Shown in pieces: positions 27,204-35,848 of a stretch of DNA of 64,000 bases. Under the pieces are notes generated by a model that was not told the DNA's origin, ran no database searches, and saw only the letters and a program-made list of their open reading frames with translations. The DNA is from Rhodoferax sp. Lineage in GTDB: Bacteria; Pseudomonadota; Gammaproteobacteria; Burkholderiales; Burkholderiaceae_C. Numbering within the stretch: the stretch's first letter is position 1; every line of letters starts with the position of its first letter. A program made the translations under genes and the position numbers. The DNA is taken from assembly GCF_028714215.1 (NCBI RefSeq), contig NZ_JAQTMS010000008.1:62001-126000 (forward strand), written 5' to 3'.

Positions 27204-28417
27204 GACCGAACCTCTCTGTCATCGCCCTCACGCATGCGCCAGCTCAGCAGGCCCATGGTGACAGAAGCCGCGGCCGCCGCCACCACAATGGCCAGCAAGG
27301 CATGGTCGAAATTGCCGCTGGCCGAGACGATGGCGCCCGGCACCACGCTGCCGATGACGCCGCCGATCACCAGGCTGATGCCGTTGTAGGTGCCGGTGGC
27401 GGCACCCACCTCGGAGTCTCTGGCCAGCTTCTGCACGGTGGCGTGCTCCTGCGCCTGGAAAGCACTTTGGCAGAAGACCGCCAGCGCGAACAGCGCCACC
27501 ATGCTGCTCAGCGACTGGGCCGCTATCGCCTGGTACAGCACCAGCGCCGCCAGCAGGAAGCCGATGCTGGACAGCAGCACGCGGCGCCGCAATCTGTCGC
27601 CCAACCAGGCCAGTGCCAGGGTGCCGACGATGCCGGCGCTGAAGACCAGCGTCAGCGGCCAGCCCAGGGCTGCGAAGTCTATGCCTTTGGCGCGCACGAA
27701 ATAAGTCGGCAGCCAGCCCAGGATGCCGAAGCCGCAAAACGCATTGAGCACGCCGCACAGCACGTACAGCCAGTAGTCGGGACGGCTGCGGAAACTGTGC
27801 TCGCCGCGAGCCGCCGCCGGCGCGCCGGGCCGGCCGTCCGGCACAAAGATCAGCACCAGCGGCAGCGCCACCAGCAGGCCCGCGGCGCCGATGATGACAA
27901 AGCTGGCGCGCCAGCCGTAGGCGCTGATGATGGGCACGGTGATCAGCGAGCCGATGGCGGTGGCAATGATCAGGCCGACGTTCCAGGTGGCGTTGGCGCG
28001 AGCGCGCACCGCGCTTGGAAAATGCCGTGCCGTAATCACGCCCATCATCGGCACGTGCACCGATTCGGCCAGCCCCAGCAGCAGGCGCAGGCCGATCAGG
28101 AGCGCCAGCGAGCCGCCCAGCGGCCCCATCGCCATGCTGACGCAGGAAAAGCCCAGGATCACGATCAGCAGGCTGCGCTTGGCGCCGAAGCGCTCGGCAA
28201 GGCCCGCCAGCAACACTTGCGCCAGGCCGTAGCTCAGGAAAAACGCGCCCAGCAGGTACTGGCCGTACTCACCGAGCTGCTGGTCGCTCCAGCGCAGCTC
28301 GTTGGCCATCTGCGGCAAGGCAAACGAAATCGCATTGCGGTCCAGATAGTGGATGACAAAGGTCAGCGCAAAGATCAGCGGAATGTGCCAAGGCAGTTTG
28401 GTGGCAGGAGCTGGCAT
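27200..28417 (-). CDS. MFS transporter
   Basis: A 405-residue, 12-helix major facilitator carrier. Helix 1 carries HYLDRNAISFALPQM (the YxDR motif of the anion:cation symporter branch). The loop 2-3 motif appears as GLAERFGAKRSL, repeated in the second half as LGDRLRRRVLL. First gene of an operon with the PLP decarboxylase and asparaginase, so it may import an amino acid or export the decarboxylation product. The substrate cannot be read from sequence. Confidence 0.88.
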
Positions 28418-28491
28418 GTGGAGTTTCCCGGAGCTGCCGGGAATACTACTTCACTTGAAGACCTTCGGTATATATTGTGGCTGTGCGAGGG

Positions 28492-28833
28492 CTAGGCCTT
28501 ACCCAGCAGGCGGCGCGACAGCAAAGCCTGCATGTCCCGGCGACCGTCGACAATCAGATGGATATAGACCTTGAGGTCCTGCACCCGGTAAATAACACGA
28601 TAGGGCTTGAACGAAGTCTGCCGGTAATCCCGAATACCCAGTTCGAGCAACTCCCTGGGGTAGGTACCGCGCTCGGGAAACTGCGCCAGACTTTGTGCCA
28701 CTTCGAGCAGGCGATCCAGCACACGGTTGGCATTTGCAGCGCAGTCAAACTCTGCGATGTAGTCGTAGAGATCCTCCAGATCCTGCTCCGCACCCTCGGT
28801 GAGCAGGACCTCGTGGCGATGCGATGACATCAA
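28492..28833 (-). CDS. RelE/ParE-family toxin
   Basis: A 113-residue toxin of the RelE/ParE superfamily. It shows the pattern VLLTEGAEQDLEDLYDYI at the start, FPERGTYPRELLELG in the middle, and YRVIYRVQDLKVYIHLIVDGRRDMQALL at the end. Such toxins cleave ribosome-bound mRNA (RelE) or poison gyrase (ParE); the sequence alone does not decide. It is encoded after its antitoxin with a 4-bp overlap, the usual order for Phd/RelE pairs. Confidence 0.87.
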   Translation of the reverse strand: MMSSHRHEVLLTEGAEQDLEDLYDYIAEFDCAANANRVLDRLLEVAQSLAQFPERGTYPRELLELGIRDYRQTSFKPYRVIYRVQDLKVYIHLIVDGRRDMQALLSRRLLGKA

Positions 28834-29105
28834 GGCGCTGCCAGTTTTGCCCGCAGTCGTGCCACAACCTGAGTCACCGGCTTGACCTTGCCCGCCTCGA
28901 TCTCCTGCTTGCCCAGGGCAAGAATTTTTAGCAGTGCCAGGGTTTCCTGGGTTTTGTCATAGGACGCAATATCCTGAATCACCGCCTTGGCCTCGCCATT
29001 TTGCGTGATGATCATGGGCTCGCGTTGCTCGGCGAGCTGAAGTAGCACCTGTGCTGCGTTGGCCTTCAAGTAGCTGATAGGTTGGATCTGGGTGCGATAG
29101 CGCAT
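28830..29105 (-). CDS. Phd/YefM-family antitoxin
   Basis: A 91-residue antitoxin. The Phd/YefM DNA-binding fold is visible as ISYLKANAAQVLLQLAEQREPMIITQNGEAKAVIQDIASY, and the C-terminal helix would cap the toxin. The ATG at 29105 is preferred over an upstream in-frame start, because that extension would cover the likely operator palindrome at 29131-29151. Confidence 0.88.
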   Translation of the reverse strand: MRYRTQIQPISYLKANAAQVLLQLAEQREPMIITQNGEAKAVIQDIASYDKTQETLALLKILALGKQEIEAGKVKPVTQVVARLRAKLAAP

Positions 29106-29130
29106 GGGGTTTCCGTGATTGGTAAGTGAA

Positions 29131-29151
29131 CCAAATATAGTCTTTATTTGG
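29131..29151. promoter_or_regulatory. palindrome upstream of the Phd/RelE-type pair
   Basis: CCAAATA (29131-29137) and TATTTGG (29145-29151) are perfect inverted arms with a 7-base centre. It lies 25 bp before the antitoxin start and overlaps A+T-rich promoter-like sequence. Toxin-antitoxin operons usually repress themselves through such a site. Confidence 0.5.
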
Positions 29152-29199
29152 GCCGACCGCAACACAAAAAATTCCCCCAAGACGTCCCCAAGAACGACT

Positions 29200-30447
29200 C
29201 TATTGCGGTCGCACCATCTTGCACTGGGTGCCTTGCGCCAGCTCGTTGCCGCTGTAGACGGCGTCGGTGCGGAAACCGTAGTTGGTGCCTTCCCAGCCGA
29301 CCTTCACCGCCTTGCCGTCCACCGGCGCAATGGTGTTGACCACTTGCGGCAGCAGCAACTGGTGGTCTTCGGCGCGCATGCGCACCGGCCCCACCACCGA
29401 CTCAAAAGTCAAGTCCTCCAGGGCGTGGGCGATTCTGCCGGCGTCCAGCGACTGCGCCTTGTTGATGGCCATCGCCAGCAGCAGCGGCGTGAACTCGATG
29501 CGCGGCGCCAGGAAGTCCTTGCCGGTCTTGGCTTTATAGGCTTTGGCCAGGGCTTCGGCCCTGGGTGCGTCGGCCTGCCCCGGGTGCCACTCGGCGACCC
29601 AGGTGAGCTGCCCCAGCTTGGCCTGCGACACCGCCAGCACGGTGCCCGGAATGGAGCCGGCGCTGTGGTTGAAATAACGGAAGTTGGCGCCAGCGTCGCC
29701 GCCCGCTTTCAGCAGCAGCGTCATGTCCTGGCCCCAGTTGCCGCTGATCACGCTATCGGCGCCAGTCGCCTTGATCTTGGAGATGTAGGGCGAGAAATCC
29801 TTGACGCGGCCGATGGCGTGGAAATCCTCGCCGACAAACTTGATGTCGGGGCGCGCCAGCGCCACCATTTCCTTGCCGTAGGCGGCCCACTGCCGGCCAT
29901 GCGCGTAGTCCTGGTTGAGCAGGTAGATGTTCTTGATATCGGGTTGCTTCTTGATGTAGTTGGCCAGTGCCTTCATCTTCATCGCGGTATTGGCTTCGGT
30001 CTGGAAATGCCAGAAGTTGCAGCGCTTGCCGGTCAGGTCCGGGTCTATCGACGAATGGTTCAGCACCAGCACGGCCTGCTCCGGGTGGCGCTCGTTGTGC
30101 TTGGCCACGGCGTCCACCAGGGCCGCCACCACCGACGAGCCGGAGCCGCCGGTGACGATGGCGCGCGCGCCCTGGTCGATGGCGGCCTGCAGGGCATTCT
30201 GGCTTTCCTGCGCCGACAGCTTGCTGTCGAACTTGAGCAACTCCAGCTTGGTGCCCTTGAGCACGCCACCCTTGGCATTGACCTCGCCGACGCCGTACTG
30301 CACGTGGCTCAGCATCAGCTCGCCGACATTGGCGAAGGGACCGCTCAAGGGGTCGATATAGGCCAGCTTGAAAGTCTGCTGGGCCTGGGCCGCGCCGGCC
30401 ACCAAGCCGATGGCCAGGGCGATGGGGGTGATCAGTTGTCTCTTCAT
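29200..30447 (-). CDS. branched-chain amino acid type ABC substrate-binding protein
   Basis: A 415-residue periplasmic binding protein of the LivK/Peripla_BP_6 family. It has a signal peptide ending AGAAQAQ, then FKLAYIDPLSGPFANVGELM, RAIVTGGSGSSVVAALVD and a repeated two-lobe Rossmann pattern. Its start overlaps the tetR stop by 4 bp. No Liv permease or ATPase genes are adjacent, so it must work with a transporter encoded elsewhere. Divergent acyl-CoA genes suggest an acid ligand. Confidence 0.9.
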   Translation of the reverse strand: MKRQLITPIALAIGLVAGAAQAQQTFKLAYIDPLSGPFANVGELMLSHVQYGVGEVNAKGGVLKGTKLELLKFDSKLSAQESQNALQAAIDQGARAIVTGGSGSSVVAALVDAVAKHNERHPEQAVLVLNHSSIDPDLTGKRCNFWHFQTEANTAMKMKALANYIKKQPDIKNIYLLNQDYAHGRQWAAYGKEMVALARPDIKFVGEDFHAIGRVKDFSPYISKIKATGADSVISGNWGQDMTLLLKAGGDAGANFRYFNHSAGSIPGTVLAVSQAKLGQLTWVAEWHPGQADAPRAEALAKAYKAKTGKDFLAPRIEFTPLLLAMAINKAQSLDAGRIAHALEDLTFESVVGPVRMRAEDHQLLLPQVVNTIAPVDGKAVKVGWEGTNYGFRTDAVYSGNELAQGTQCKMVRPQ

Positions 30448-31118
30448 GGTTTTTTCCTTCGGGTTGGGGAATCTTTTGCGGATGGGGCGGCTTGCCGCAG
30501 GCCGATCACGCGCCACGCCAGGCGGGAGAGTTCGCGCACCATTTCCTCGGGGTTCAGGCGGCCGTCGGGCCGGTACCAGGCGTAGAGAAAACCGGGCAGG
30601 CTACAGGCCGCCAGGGCGGTGATGCGGGTCTCCATAAAGTCGAAGCTGCCGTCGCGCCGGCCCTGCTCCAGCAGCGCACACAAGCGGTCGTAAAAATGGT
30701 GCGCCAGCTTTTTCTGCGCCGCCAGGTATTCGGGGCGATAGACCTGCGGTTCGCGGTACGGGAAAAAAGCCGCCGGGTAATGGCTGATGGTGGCGCGGAT
30801 CAGCCGCTCCAGGCCCTCGGTCACCTTCACCTCGGCCGGTCGCACATCGTCGTCTGGGAAGTCCATGGCCGTGAAGCAGGCCACCGTCGGGCGCCAGGAC
30901 AGGGTCTCGAAAATTTCCTGCTTGTTGTGAAAGTAGTAGTAGACAAACGGCTTGGTCAGGCCCAGTTCGCGCACGATCTGTTCGATCGTGGTGTTGGCGT
31001 AGCCTTGACTGGCGAACAGGCGTTCGGCCACCTTCAGGATGCGCTCGCGCTTTTCGTCGGTGCCGGGCGTGGCGGCTTTTTGTCGGTGGCCGCGGGGTCG
31101 GGCAGGGGATGCGGTCAT
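30444..31118 (-). CDS. TetR-family transcriptional regulator
   Basis: A 224-residue regulator. The N-terminal TetR helix-turn-helix reads RILKVAERLFASQGYANTTIEQIVRELGLTKPFVYYYFHNKQEIF. The C-terminal ligand domain is not assignable, but the divergent acyl-CoA synthetase gene suggests an acyl-CoA effector. Two 12-bp palindromes in the divergent promoter region are its probable operators. It is co-transcribed with the binding-protein gene (ATGA overlap). Confidence 0.9.
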   Translation of the reverse strand: MTASPARPRGHRQKAATPGTDEKRERILKVAERLFASQGYANTTIEQIVRELGLTKPFVYYYFHNKQEIFETLSWRPTVACFTAMDFPDDDVRPAEVKVTEGLERLIRATISHYPAAFFPYREPQVYRPEYLAAQKKLAHHFYDRLCALLEQGRRDGSFDFMETRITALAACSLPGFLYAWYRPDGRLNPEEMVRELSRLAWRVIGLRQAAPSAKDSPTRRKKP

Positions 31119-31137
31119 GGTTGGCTTGTCACCTTTG

Positions 31138-31173
31138 TTCTACCAGTTAGTAGAATTATTCTACCGATTGGTA
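31138..31173. promoter_or_regulatory. tandem TetR-type operators in a divergent promoter
   Basis: Two similar palindromes, TACCAGTTAGTA (31141-31152, inside the longer TTCTAC...GTAGAA at 31138-31155) and TACCGATTGGTA (31162-31173). They lie 21 bp apart centre to centre, two helical turns, between the divergent tetR and acyl-CoA synthetase genes. They are the likely binding sites for the TetR protein, letting it control both directions. Confidence 0.65.
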
Positions 31174-31231
31174 TATATTGGCAAGCGCCCGAACCCTTGC
31201 AACCTTACGTACTTACCCTGAAAGTGACACC

Positions 31232-32848
31232 ATGGAGACAGCACAAACCCCCAAGCTCGACGTCCCCCTGCACGACTACCTGCGCGCCCATGCCCGCCAG
31301 CAGCCCGACAAAGCCGCTTACCTGTGGTACGGGCGCGCCATCAGCTACGCCGAGCTGGACCGCGCCAGCGATGCCTTCGCGGCCCGGCTGGCGGCGCTGG
31401 GCGTCAAGCAGGGCGAGCCGGTGGCGCTGTTCCTGAACAACTGCCCGCAGTACGTGATGGCGCATTACGCCATCCAGAAGCTGGGTGCCATCGTCTGCCC
31501 CTGCGGCCCGCTGAACAAGGAGCACGAGCTGCTGTACCAGCTGGACGATCTGCAGGCGCGCGTCATCATCGCCGCCGACAACCTGCTGCCGGTGGTGGCG
31601 CAGGTGCGCCCCAAGACGGCGCTGACGCACGTGTTTGGCGTGCGCTACGGCGACTTGCTGCCGGAGCAGCCCAGCGTCGACGTGCCGGCCGAACTGCTGG
31701 CGATGAAAAAGCAGGCGCAGCCGCTGCCCGCCGATGTCGAGGATTTTTTGCTGGCGACCCAGGGCCACGCGAAGCCGCCGGCGGTCAAGATCGAGATGGA
31801 CGATGTGGCCTTGATGACCTACACCTCGGGCACCACCGGCCTGCCCAAGGGCGCCATGCTGAGCTACCGCAATGCCCTCTACAAATCGGCGGCGGCGGCC
31901 AACTGCAACGGCGTCGCCCAGGGCGATGTGCTGCTGGCGGTGGCGCCCCTGTACCATATCGCCGGCATGGTGATGGGCATCAACGTCACCGTGTTCACGG
32001 GGGCTACCTCGGTGCTGCTGTTCCGCTTCGATCCGGCGGCCACCTTGCAAGCCATCGCACGGCACCGCGTCACCTGGTGGTACAGCATCGCGCCCATGAA
32101 TGTGTTTGCCATGCAGGTGCCGGGCGCCAAAGACTTTGATCTGTCTTGCCTGCGCATGAACCCGGTGACCAGCTTCGGCATCGTCTTTACCGAAGCACTG
32201 GCCAAGCAGTGGCAGACTTTGGCCCCCAACTGCAAGTCGTTCGAGGCCGCTTACGGCCTGAGCGAAACGCATACGGTGGACACTTACATGCCGCACGACG
32301 CGATCCGCTGGGGCACCCAGGGCAAGGCGATTCCGGGCAACCAGATCCGCATCCTGGATGCCGACACTGGCCATGCCTGCGCCGTCGATGAAGTCGGCGA
32401 GATCGTGCTGCGCAGCGCCGGTGTTTTCAAGGGCTACTGGAACAAGCCGGAAGCCACCGCCAAGACCTTGCGCGAGGGCTGGGTCTACACCGGCGACATG
32501 GGCAAGCTTGACGCCGACGGCTACCTGACTTTCATCGGCCGCTTCAAGGAGATGATCAAGGTCTCGGGCTACAGCGTGTTTCCGGAAGAGGTGGAAACTA
32601 TTCTCGTCAAGCACCCGGCGATTGCGCAGGCGGCGGTGATCGGCGTGCCCGACCCGGACAAGGGCGAAGTGGTGAAGGCCTTCGTTGTGCTGAAACCGGG
32701 CCAGAGCGCCAGCGCCGCCGACATCGTGGCCTGGTCGCGCGACAACATGGCCACCTACAAGGCGCCGCGCGAGGTGGCGCTGATCGCCGCCCTGCCCACC
32801 ACCGGTGCCGGCAAAGTGCTGCGCCGTTTGCTGAAGGATCCGGCCTGA
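31232..32848 (+). CDS. acyl-CoA synthetase (AMP-forming)
   Basis: A 538-residue adenylate-forming enzyme that activates a carboxylic acid with ATP and CoA. Motifs in order: the AMP-binding loop TYTSGTTGLPKGAM, the YGLSETH segment, YTGDMGKLDADGYLTFIGR, and the C-terminal catalytic lysine region GAGKVLRRLLK. The ATG at 31232 is the first after the TetR operators. A biotin-dependent carboxyltransferase gene follows 36 bp later, suggesting the acyl-CoA is next carboxylated. Confidence 0.93.
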   Translation: METAQTPKLDVPLHDYLRAHARQQPDKAAYLWYGRAISYAELDRASDAFAARLAALGVKQGEPVALFLNNCPQYVMAHYAIQKLGAIVCPCGPLNKEHELLYQLDDLQARVIIAADNLLPVVAQVRPKTALTHVFGVRYGDLLPEQPSVDVPAELLAMKKQAQPLPADVEDFLLATQGHAKPPAVKIEMDDVALMTYTSGTTGLPKGAMLSYRNALYKSAAAANCNGVAQGDVLLAVAPLYHIAGMVMGINVTVFTGATSVLLFRFDPAATLQAIARHRVTWWYSIAPMNVFAMQVPGAKDFDLSCLRMNPVTSFGIVFTEALAKQWQTLAPNCKSFEAAYGLSETHTVDTYMPHDAIRWGTQGKAIPGNQIRILDADTGHACAVDEVGEIVLRSAGVFKGYWNKPEATAKTLREGWVYTGDMGKLDADGYLTFIGRFKEMIKVSGYSVFPEEVETILVKHPAIAQAAVIGVPDPDKGEVVKAFVVLKPGQSASAADIVAWSRDNMATYKAPREVALIAALPTTGAGKVLRRLLKDPA

Positions 32849-32884
32849 GCCGAGGCTGCCAGTACCTCAACAGAAAACAAGTCA

Positions 32885-34717
32885 ATGATTGAAATCCGTT
32901 CCCCCCTGCAAGCGCAGATCGTCCGTTGGCAGGTGCCAGCCGGCACTGCCGTCAACGCCGGCGACCTGCTGCTGATCCTGGAAGCCATGAAGATGGAGCA
33001 CGAGGTGCGTGCCGAACAGGGCGGCCGCCTGGTCGAACTCTTTTTTGACGCCGGCGCCCTGGTGGCCGAGGGCGAACTGCTGGGCAGTCTGGAGCGGGTC
33101 ACGCAAAGTGCCCCGCAGGCGCTACCCGCCGCAGCCGCGCTGGCGGCGCCGCAGCAAGTTACCGCCAGCGTCCGGGCCGACCTGCAACGCATGCTGGAGC
33201 GCCATGCGCCTACGCTGGACGTCAACCGTCCGGAGGCCGTCGCCAAGCGCCACGCCTTGGGTCAGCGCACGGCGCGCGAGAACATCGCCGACCTGTGCGA
33301 CGCCGACTCCTTTCTGGAATATGGCGCGCTGGCCGTGGCGGCGCAGCGCAGCCGCCGCTCGGCCGAAGACCTGATCAAGAACACCCCGGCCGACGGGATG
33401 GTGACCGGCATAGCCAGCATCAACCGGACGCTGTTCGAGCCGGAGCGCAGCCGCGCCGTGGTGATGGCCTACGACGCCAGCGTGCTGGCCGGCACGCAAG
33501 GCATGCGCAACCACCAGAAGACCGACCGCATGCTGGGCATTGCCCTGCAACAGAAGCTGCCGGTGGTGTTGTTTGCCGAAGGCGGCGGCGGCCGGCCCGG
33601 CGATGTCGACATGCCTATCGTGGCCGGCCTGCATGTGGCCACCTTCGCCAGCTTTGCGCGCCTCAATGGCCAGGTGCCGGTGCTGGGCATCGTCGCCGGG
33701 CGCTGCTTTGCCGGCAACGCGGCGCTGCTGGGCTGCTGCGACGTCATCATCGCCACCCGCGCTAGCAACATCGGCATGGGCGGCCCGGCCATGGTGGAGG
33801 GCGGCGGCCTGGGCGTCTTCAAACCCGAGCAGATCGGCCCCAGCGACGTGCAGCACGGCAACGGCGTCATCGATATTCTGGTGGCCGACGAGAGCGCGGC
33901 GGCGGCCGCGGCGCGGCATTACCTGTCGTTCTTCCAGGGCCTGGTCAAGGACTGGCAGGCGCCCGATGCGGCGGCCTTGCGCGACGTGGTGCCGGAAAAC
34001 CGCTTGCGCGTCTACGACACGCGCGCCGTCATGACGGGCATCGCCGATCAGGGCAGCCTGCTGGAACTGCGCAGCGGCTTCGGCAAAGGCATACACACCG
34101 CGCTGGCGCGCATCGAAGGCCGAGCGGTGGGCCTGCTGGTCAACAACCCGCTGCACCTGGGCGGCGCCATCGACGCGGATGCGGCCGACAAGGCGGCGCG
34201 CTTCATGCAGCTGTGCAACGCGCACGGCCTGCCGCTGGTCAGTTTGGTGGACACGCCCGGCTTTATGGTGGGGCCCGAGATCGAGACCCGGGCGCAGGTG
34301 CGCCATGTCAGCCGCATGTTCCTGGCGGCGGCGCATCTGCGCGTGCCCTACTTGAGCGTGGTGCTGCGCAAGGGCTACGGCCTGGGCGCCATGGCCATGA
34401 CGGCGGGCGGCTTTCATTCGCCCCTGTGCACGGTGGCCTGGCCCACCGGCGAGTTTGGCGCCATGGGCCTGGAAGGCGCGGTGCGCCTGGGCTTCCGCAA
34501 GGAGCTGGAAGCACAGCCGGAAGGCGCGCAGCGCACGGCCTTGTACGAGCAACTGGTGGCCCAGCAGTACGAAAAAGGCAGCGCCCTCAACATGGCCGCC
34601 ACGCTGGAAATCGACGCCGTGATAGACCCCGCGCAAACCCGCGCCTGGCTGCTGGGCGCCCTGCAGACGCAGCGCGAGTTGCCGCCGGCGCAGGGGCTGG
34701 CGATTGACGCCTGGTAG
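32885..34717 (+). CDS. biotinyl domain fused to acyl-CoA carboxyltransferase
   Basis: A 610-residue fusion. Residues 1-72 are a biotinyl domain with the biotin-lysine motif EAMKMEH. After an alanine-rich linker, residues about 95-610 are a carboxyltransferase of the acyl-CoA carboxylase family, with RTARENIADLCD, AEGGGGRPGD, GMGGPAMVEGGGLG, VDTPGFMVGPEIE, and RKGYGLGAMAM. It moves CO2 from biotin to an acyl-CoA. The biotin carboxylase domain that precedes biotinyl in single-chain carboxylases is absent and not encoded nearby, so a partner in trans is required. The 3' end is duplicated at 40890-41004. Confidence 0.9.
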   Translation: MIEIRSPLQAQIVRWQVPAGTAVNAGDLLLILEAMKMEHEVRAEQGGRLVELFFDAGALVAEGELLGSLERVTQSAPQALPAAAALAAPQQVTASVRADLQRMLERHAPTLDVNRPEAVAKRHALGQRTARENIADLCDADSFLEYGALAVAAQRSRRSAEDLIKNTPADGMVTGIASINRTLFEPERSRAVVMAYDASVLAGTQGMRNHQKTDRMLGIALQQKLPVVLFAEGGGGRPGDVDMPIVAGLHVATFASFARLNGQVPVLGIVAGRCFAGNAALLGCCDVIIATRASNIGMGGPAMVEGGGLGVFKPEQIGPSDVQHGNGVIDILVADESAAAAAARHYLSFFQGLVKDWQAPDAAALRDVVPENRLRVYDTRAVMTGIADQGSLLELRSGFGKGIHTALARIEGRAVGLLVNNPLHLGGAIDADAADKAARFMQLCNAHGLPLVSLVDTPGFMVGPEIETRAQVRHVSRMFLAAAHLRVPYLSVVLRKGYGLGAMAMTAGGFHSPLCTVAWPTGEFGAMGLEGAVRLGFRKELEAQPEGAQRTALYEQLVAQQYEKGSALNMAATLEIDAVIDPAQTRAWLLGALQTQRELPPAQGLAIDAW

Positions 34718-34754
34718 GGCGGCCGTTGCGCTGGCGTGCAGCTACAAAGTTGTC

Positions 34755-34774
34755 ATCCCGGCGCCGGCCGGGAT
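34755..34774. terminator. hairpin between convergent genes
   Basis: ATCCCGGC (34755-34762) and GCCGGGAT (34767-34774) form a perfect 8-bp stem with a 4-nt loop, downstream of the carboxyltransferase gene and facing the convergent conflict operon. No clean T-run follows. The GTCATCCCGG start resembles the repeat at 19109, so it may be part of a dispersed repeat. Confidence 0.45.
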
Positions 34775-34822
34775 CCATGTTTCTTTGCCAAATACGTTCT
34801 GGGCAACGCCGGGTTGCGCAGA

Positions 34823-35848
34823 CTAATAAAGCATCCGTTTGTTCACACGAACTGCATACGCAAAACCAGCAGGTACACCATCCTCCAGCTTGATACCCGT
34901 CGTGTACTCGGGGTGGTAGAACGTAGGCTGCGTGTAGAAGACTTGGGCGTTCATCTTTATTGCTTGTAAACACATTGCAATGGAGTGCGCCTTTGGCCCG
35001 TAAGGCGCAAAAACAGTCCCGATCGATCCATTCCTTGTAATGCAGTCAATGCGATCAAAACACCCCGACACATCATTCGCACCCACTCGGGCAAGCTGCC
35101 GTTCATCTGTCAACTTTAGTCCCAGCTCGATTTGCCGAACAAATTCCCAAGAGCGCTTGATGTTGGCTGGCGCAGCTGGGAATGGGAACAGCACGGACAC
35201 CTGGATGCTGCTTTCGTTGTAATCCTTTTTTAGCCAATCAGGTAGGCTGAATGGAAGGAAGCCCGCGCCAACAACAACTCGCTTGACGGGCTTCTCTGGA
35301 CCTTCAGACGCAGGGCCAAATGTTTGGATATGCGCCCAGTCGTCCGGGTCGTATGCCAGATCCTCCTCTGTATATCTCTCTGGCGACATGCAGGTAACGA
35401 TCAAATTCTCAACATCAACAGAATCAACAAGCCACCGAATCATGGGAAAGAAGAATCGTTCCGGAAGGCATGTCACGTCCAAGATAACGCTCTTTTTGTG
35501 CTCACCTGTAGCCCACTGTCCAACCTGTTTTTGCAAACGCCGAACCGGATCAAGAAGCTCAAACTCAAGGAGTTCGTGCGAATAACTTGCCACATCCGCT
35601 TGCCAAAGCAATCTATTCGCCTTGCGGCGCGCATCACTTTGAACACGAAACTTCGACTGTTCATCAACAATTTCTAGAAACGCAGCGTGGCCTAACGTAA
35701 ACGAATGGGCGCTGTGGCGCAGCATCGATAGACAACGATCTTGTGTGCTTATGGCGCCAATCAACAGCCACTTTTCAGCTCGCAAAGCATCCATCTGCAG
35801 AAGCCACTTCGGCTTCCCCCATGGTCGAAGTGCGCCATTAATCACCAT
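34823..35848 (-). CDS. Rossmann-like protein of a putative conflict system (unknown function)
   Basis: A 341-residue protein, last gene of the four-gene operon. The start at 35848 (MVINGALRP) follows GGAG and overlaps the ATPase stop by 11 bp. The sequence alternates strands and helices: WLLIGAIS, SVILDVTCLPERFFFPMIRWLV, NLIVTCMSPERY, KRVVVGAGFLPFSLPDWL, then VFAPYGPKAHSIAMCLQAI and VFYTQPTFYHPEYTTGI. The glycine-lysine turn after a strand (APYGPKAHS) recalls CARF-like ligand-binding Rossmann folds of prokaryotic immunity proteins. No nuclease motif is evident. It may be a sensor or an uncharacterised effector. Confidence 0.7.
   Translation of the reverse strand: MVINGALRPWGKPKWLLQMDALRAEKWLLIGAISTQDRCLSMLRHSAHSFTLGHAAFLEIVDEQSKFRVQSDARRKANRLLWQADVASYSHELLEFELLDPVRRLQKQVGQWATGEHKKSVILDVTCLPERFFFPMIRWLVDSVDVENLIVTCMSPERYTEEDLAYDPDDWAHIQTFGPASEGPEKPVKRVVVGAGFLPFSLPDWLKKDYNESSIQVSVLFPFPAAPANIKRSWEFVRQIELGLKLTDERQLARVGANDVSGCFDRIDCITRNGSIGTVFAPYGPKAHSIAMCLQAIKMNAQVFYTQPTFYHPEYTTGIKLEDGVPAGFAYAVRVNKRMLY

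Noticed and set aside
35690..35705. GGCCTAACG resembling an attC box
   Set aside because: It lies inside the coding sequence of the fourth conflict gene (FTLGHAA) and has no partner box or stem.
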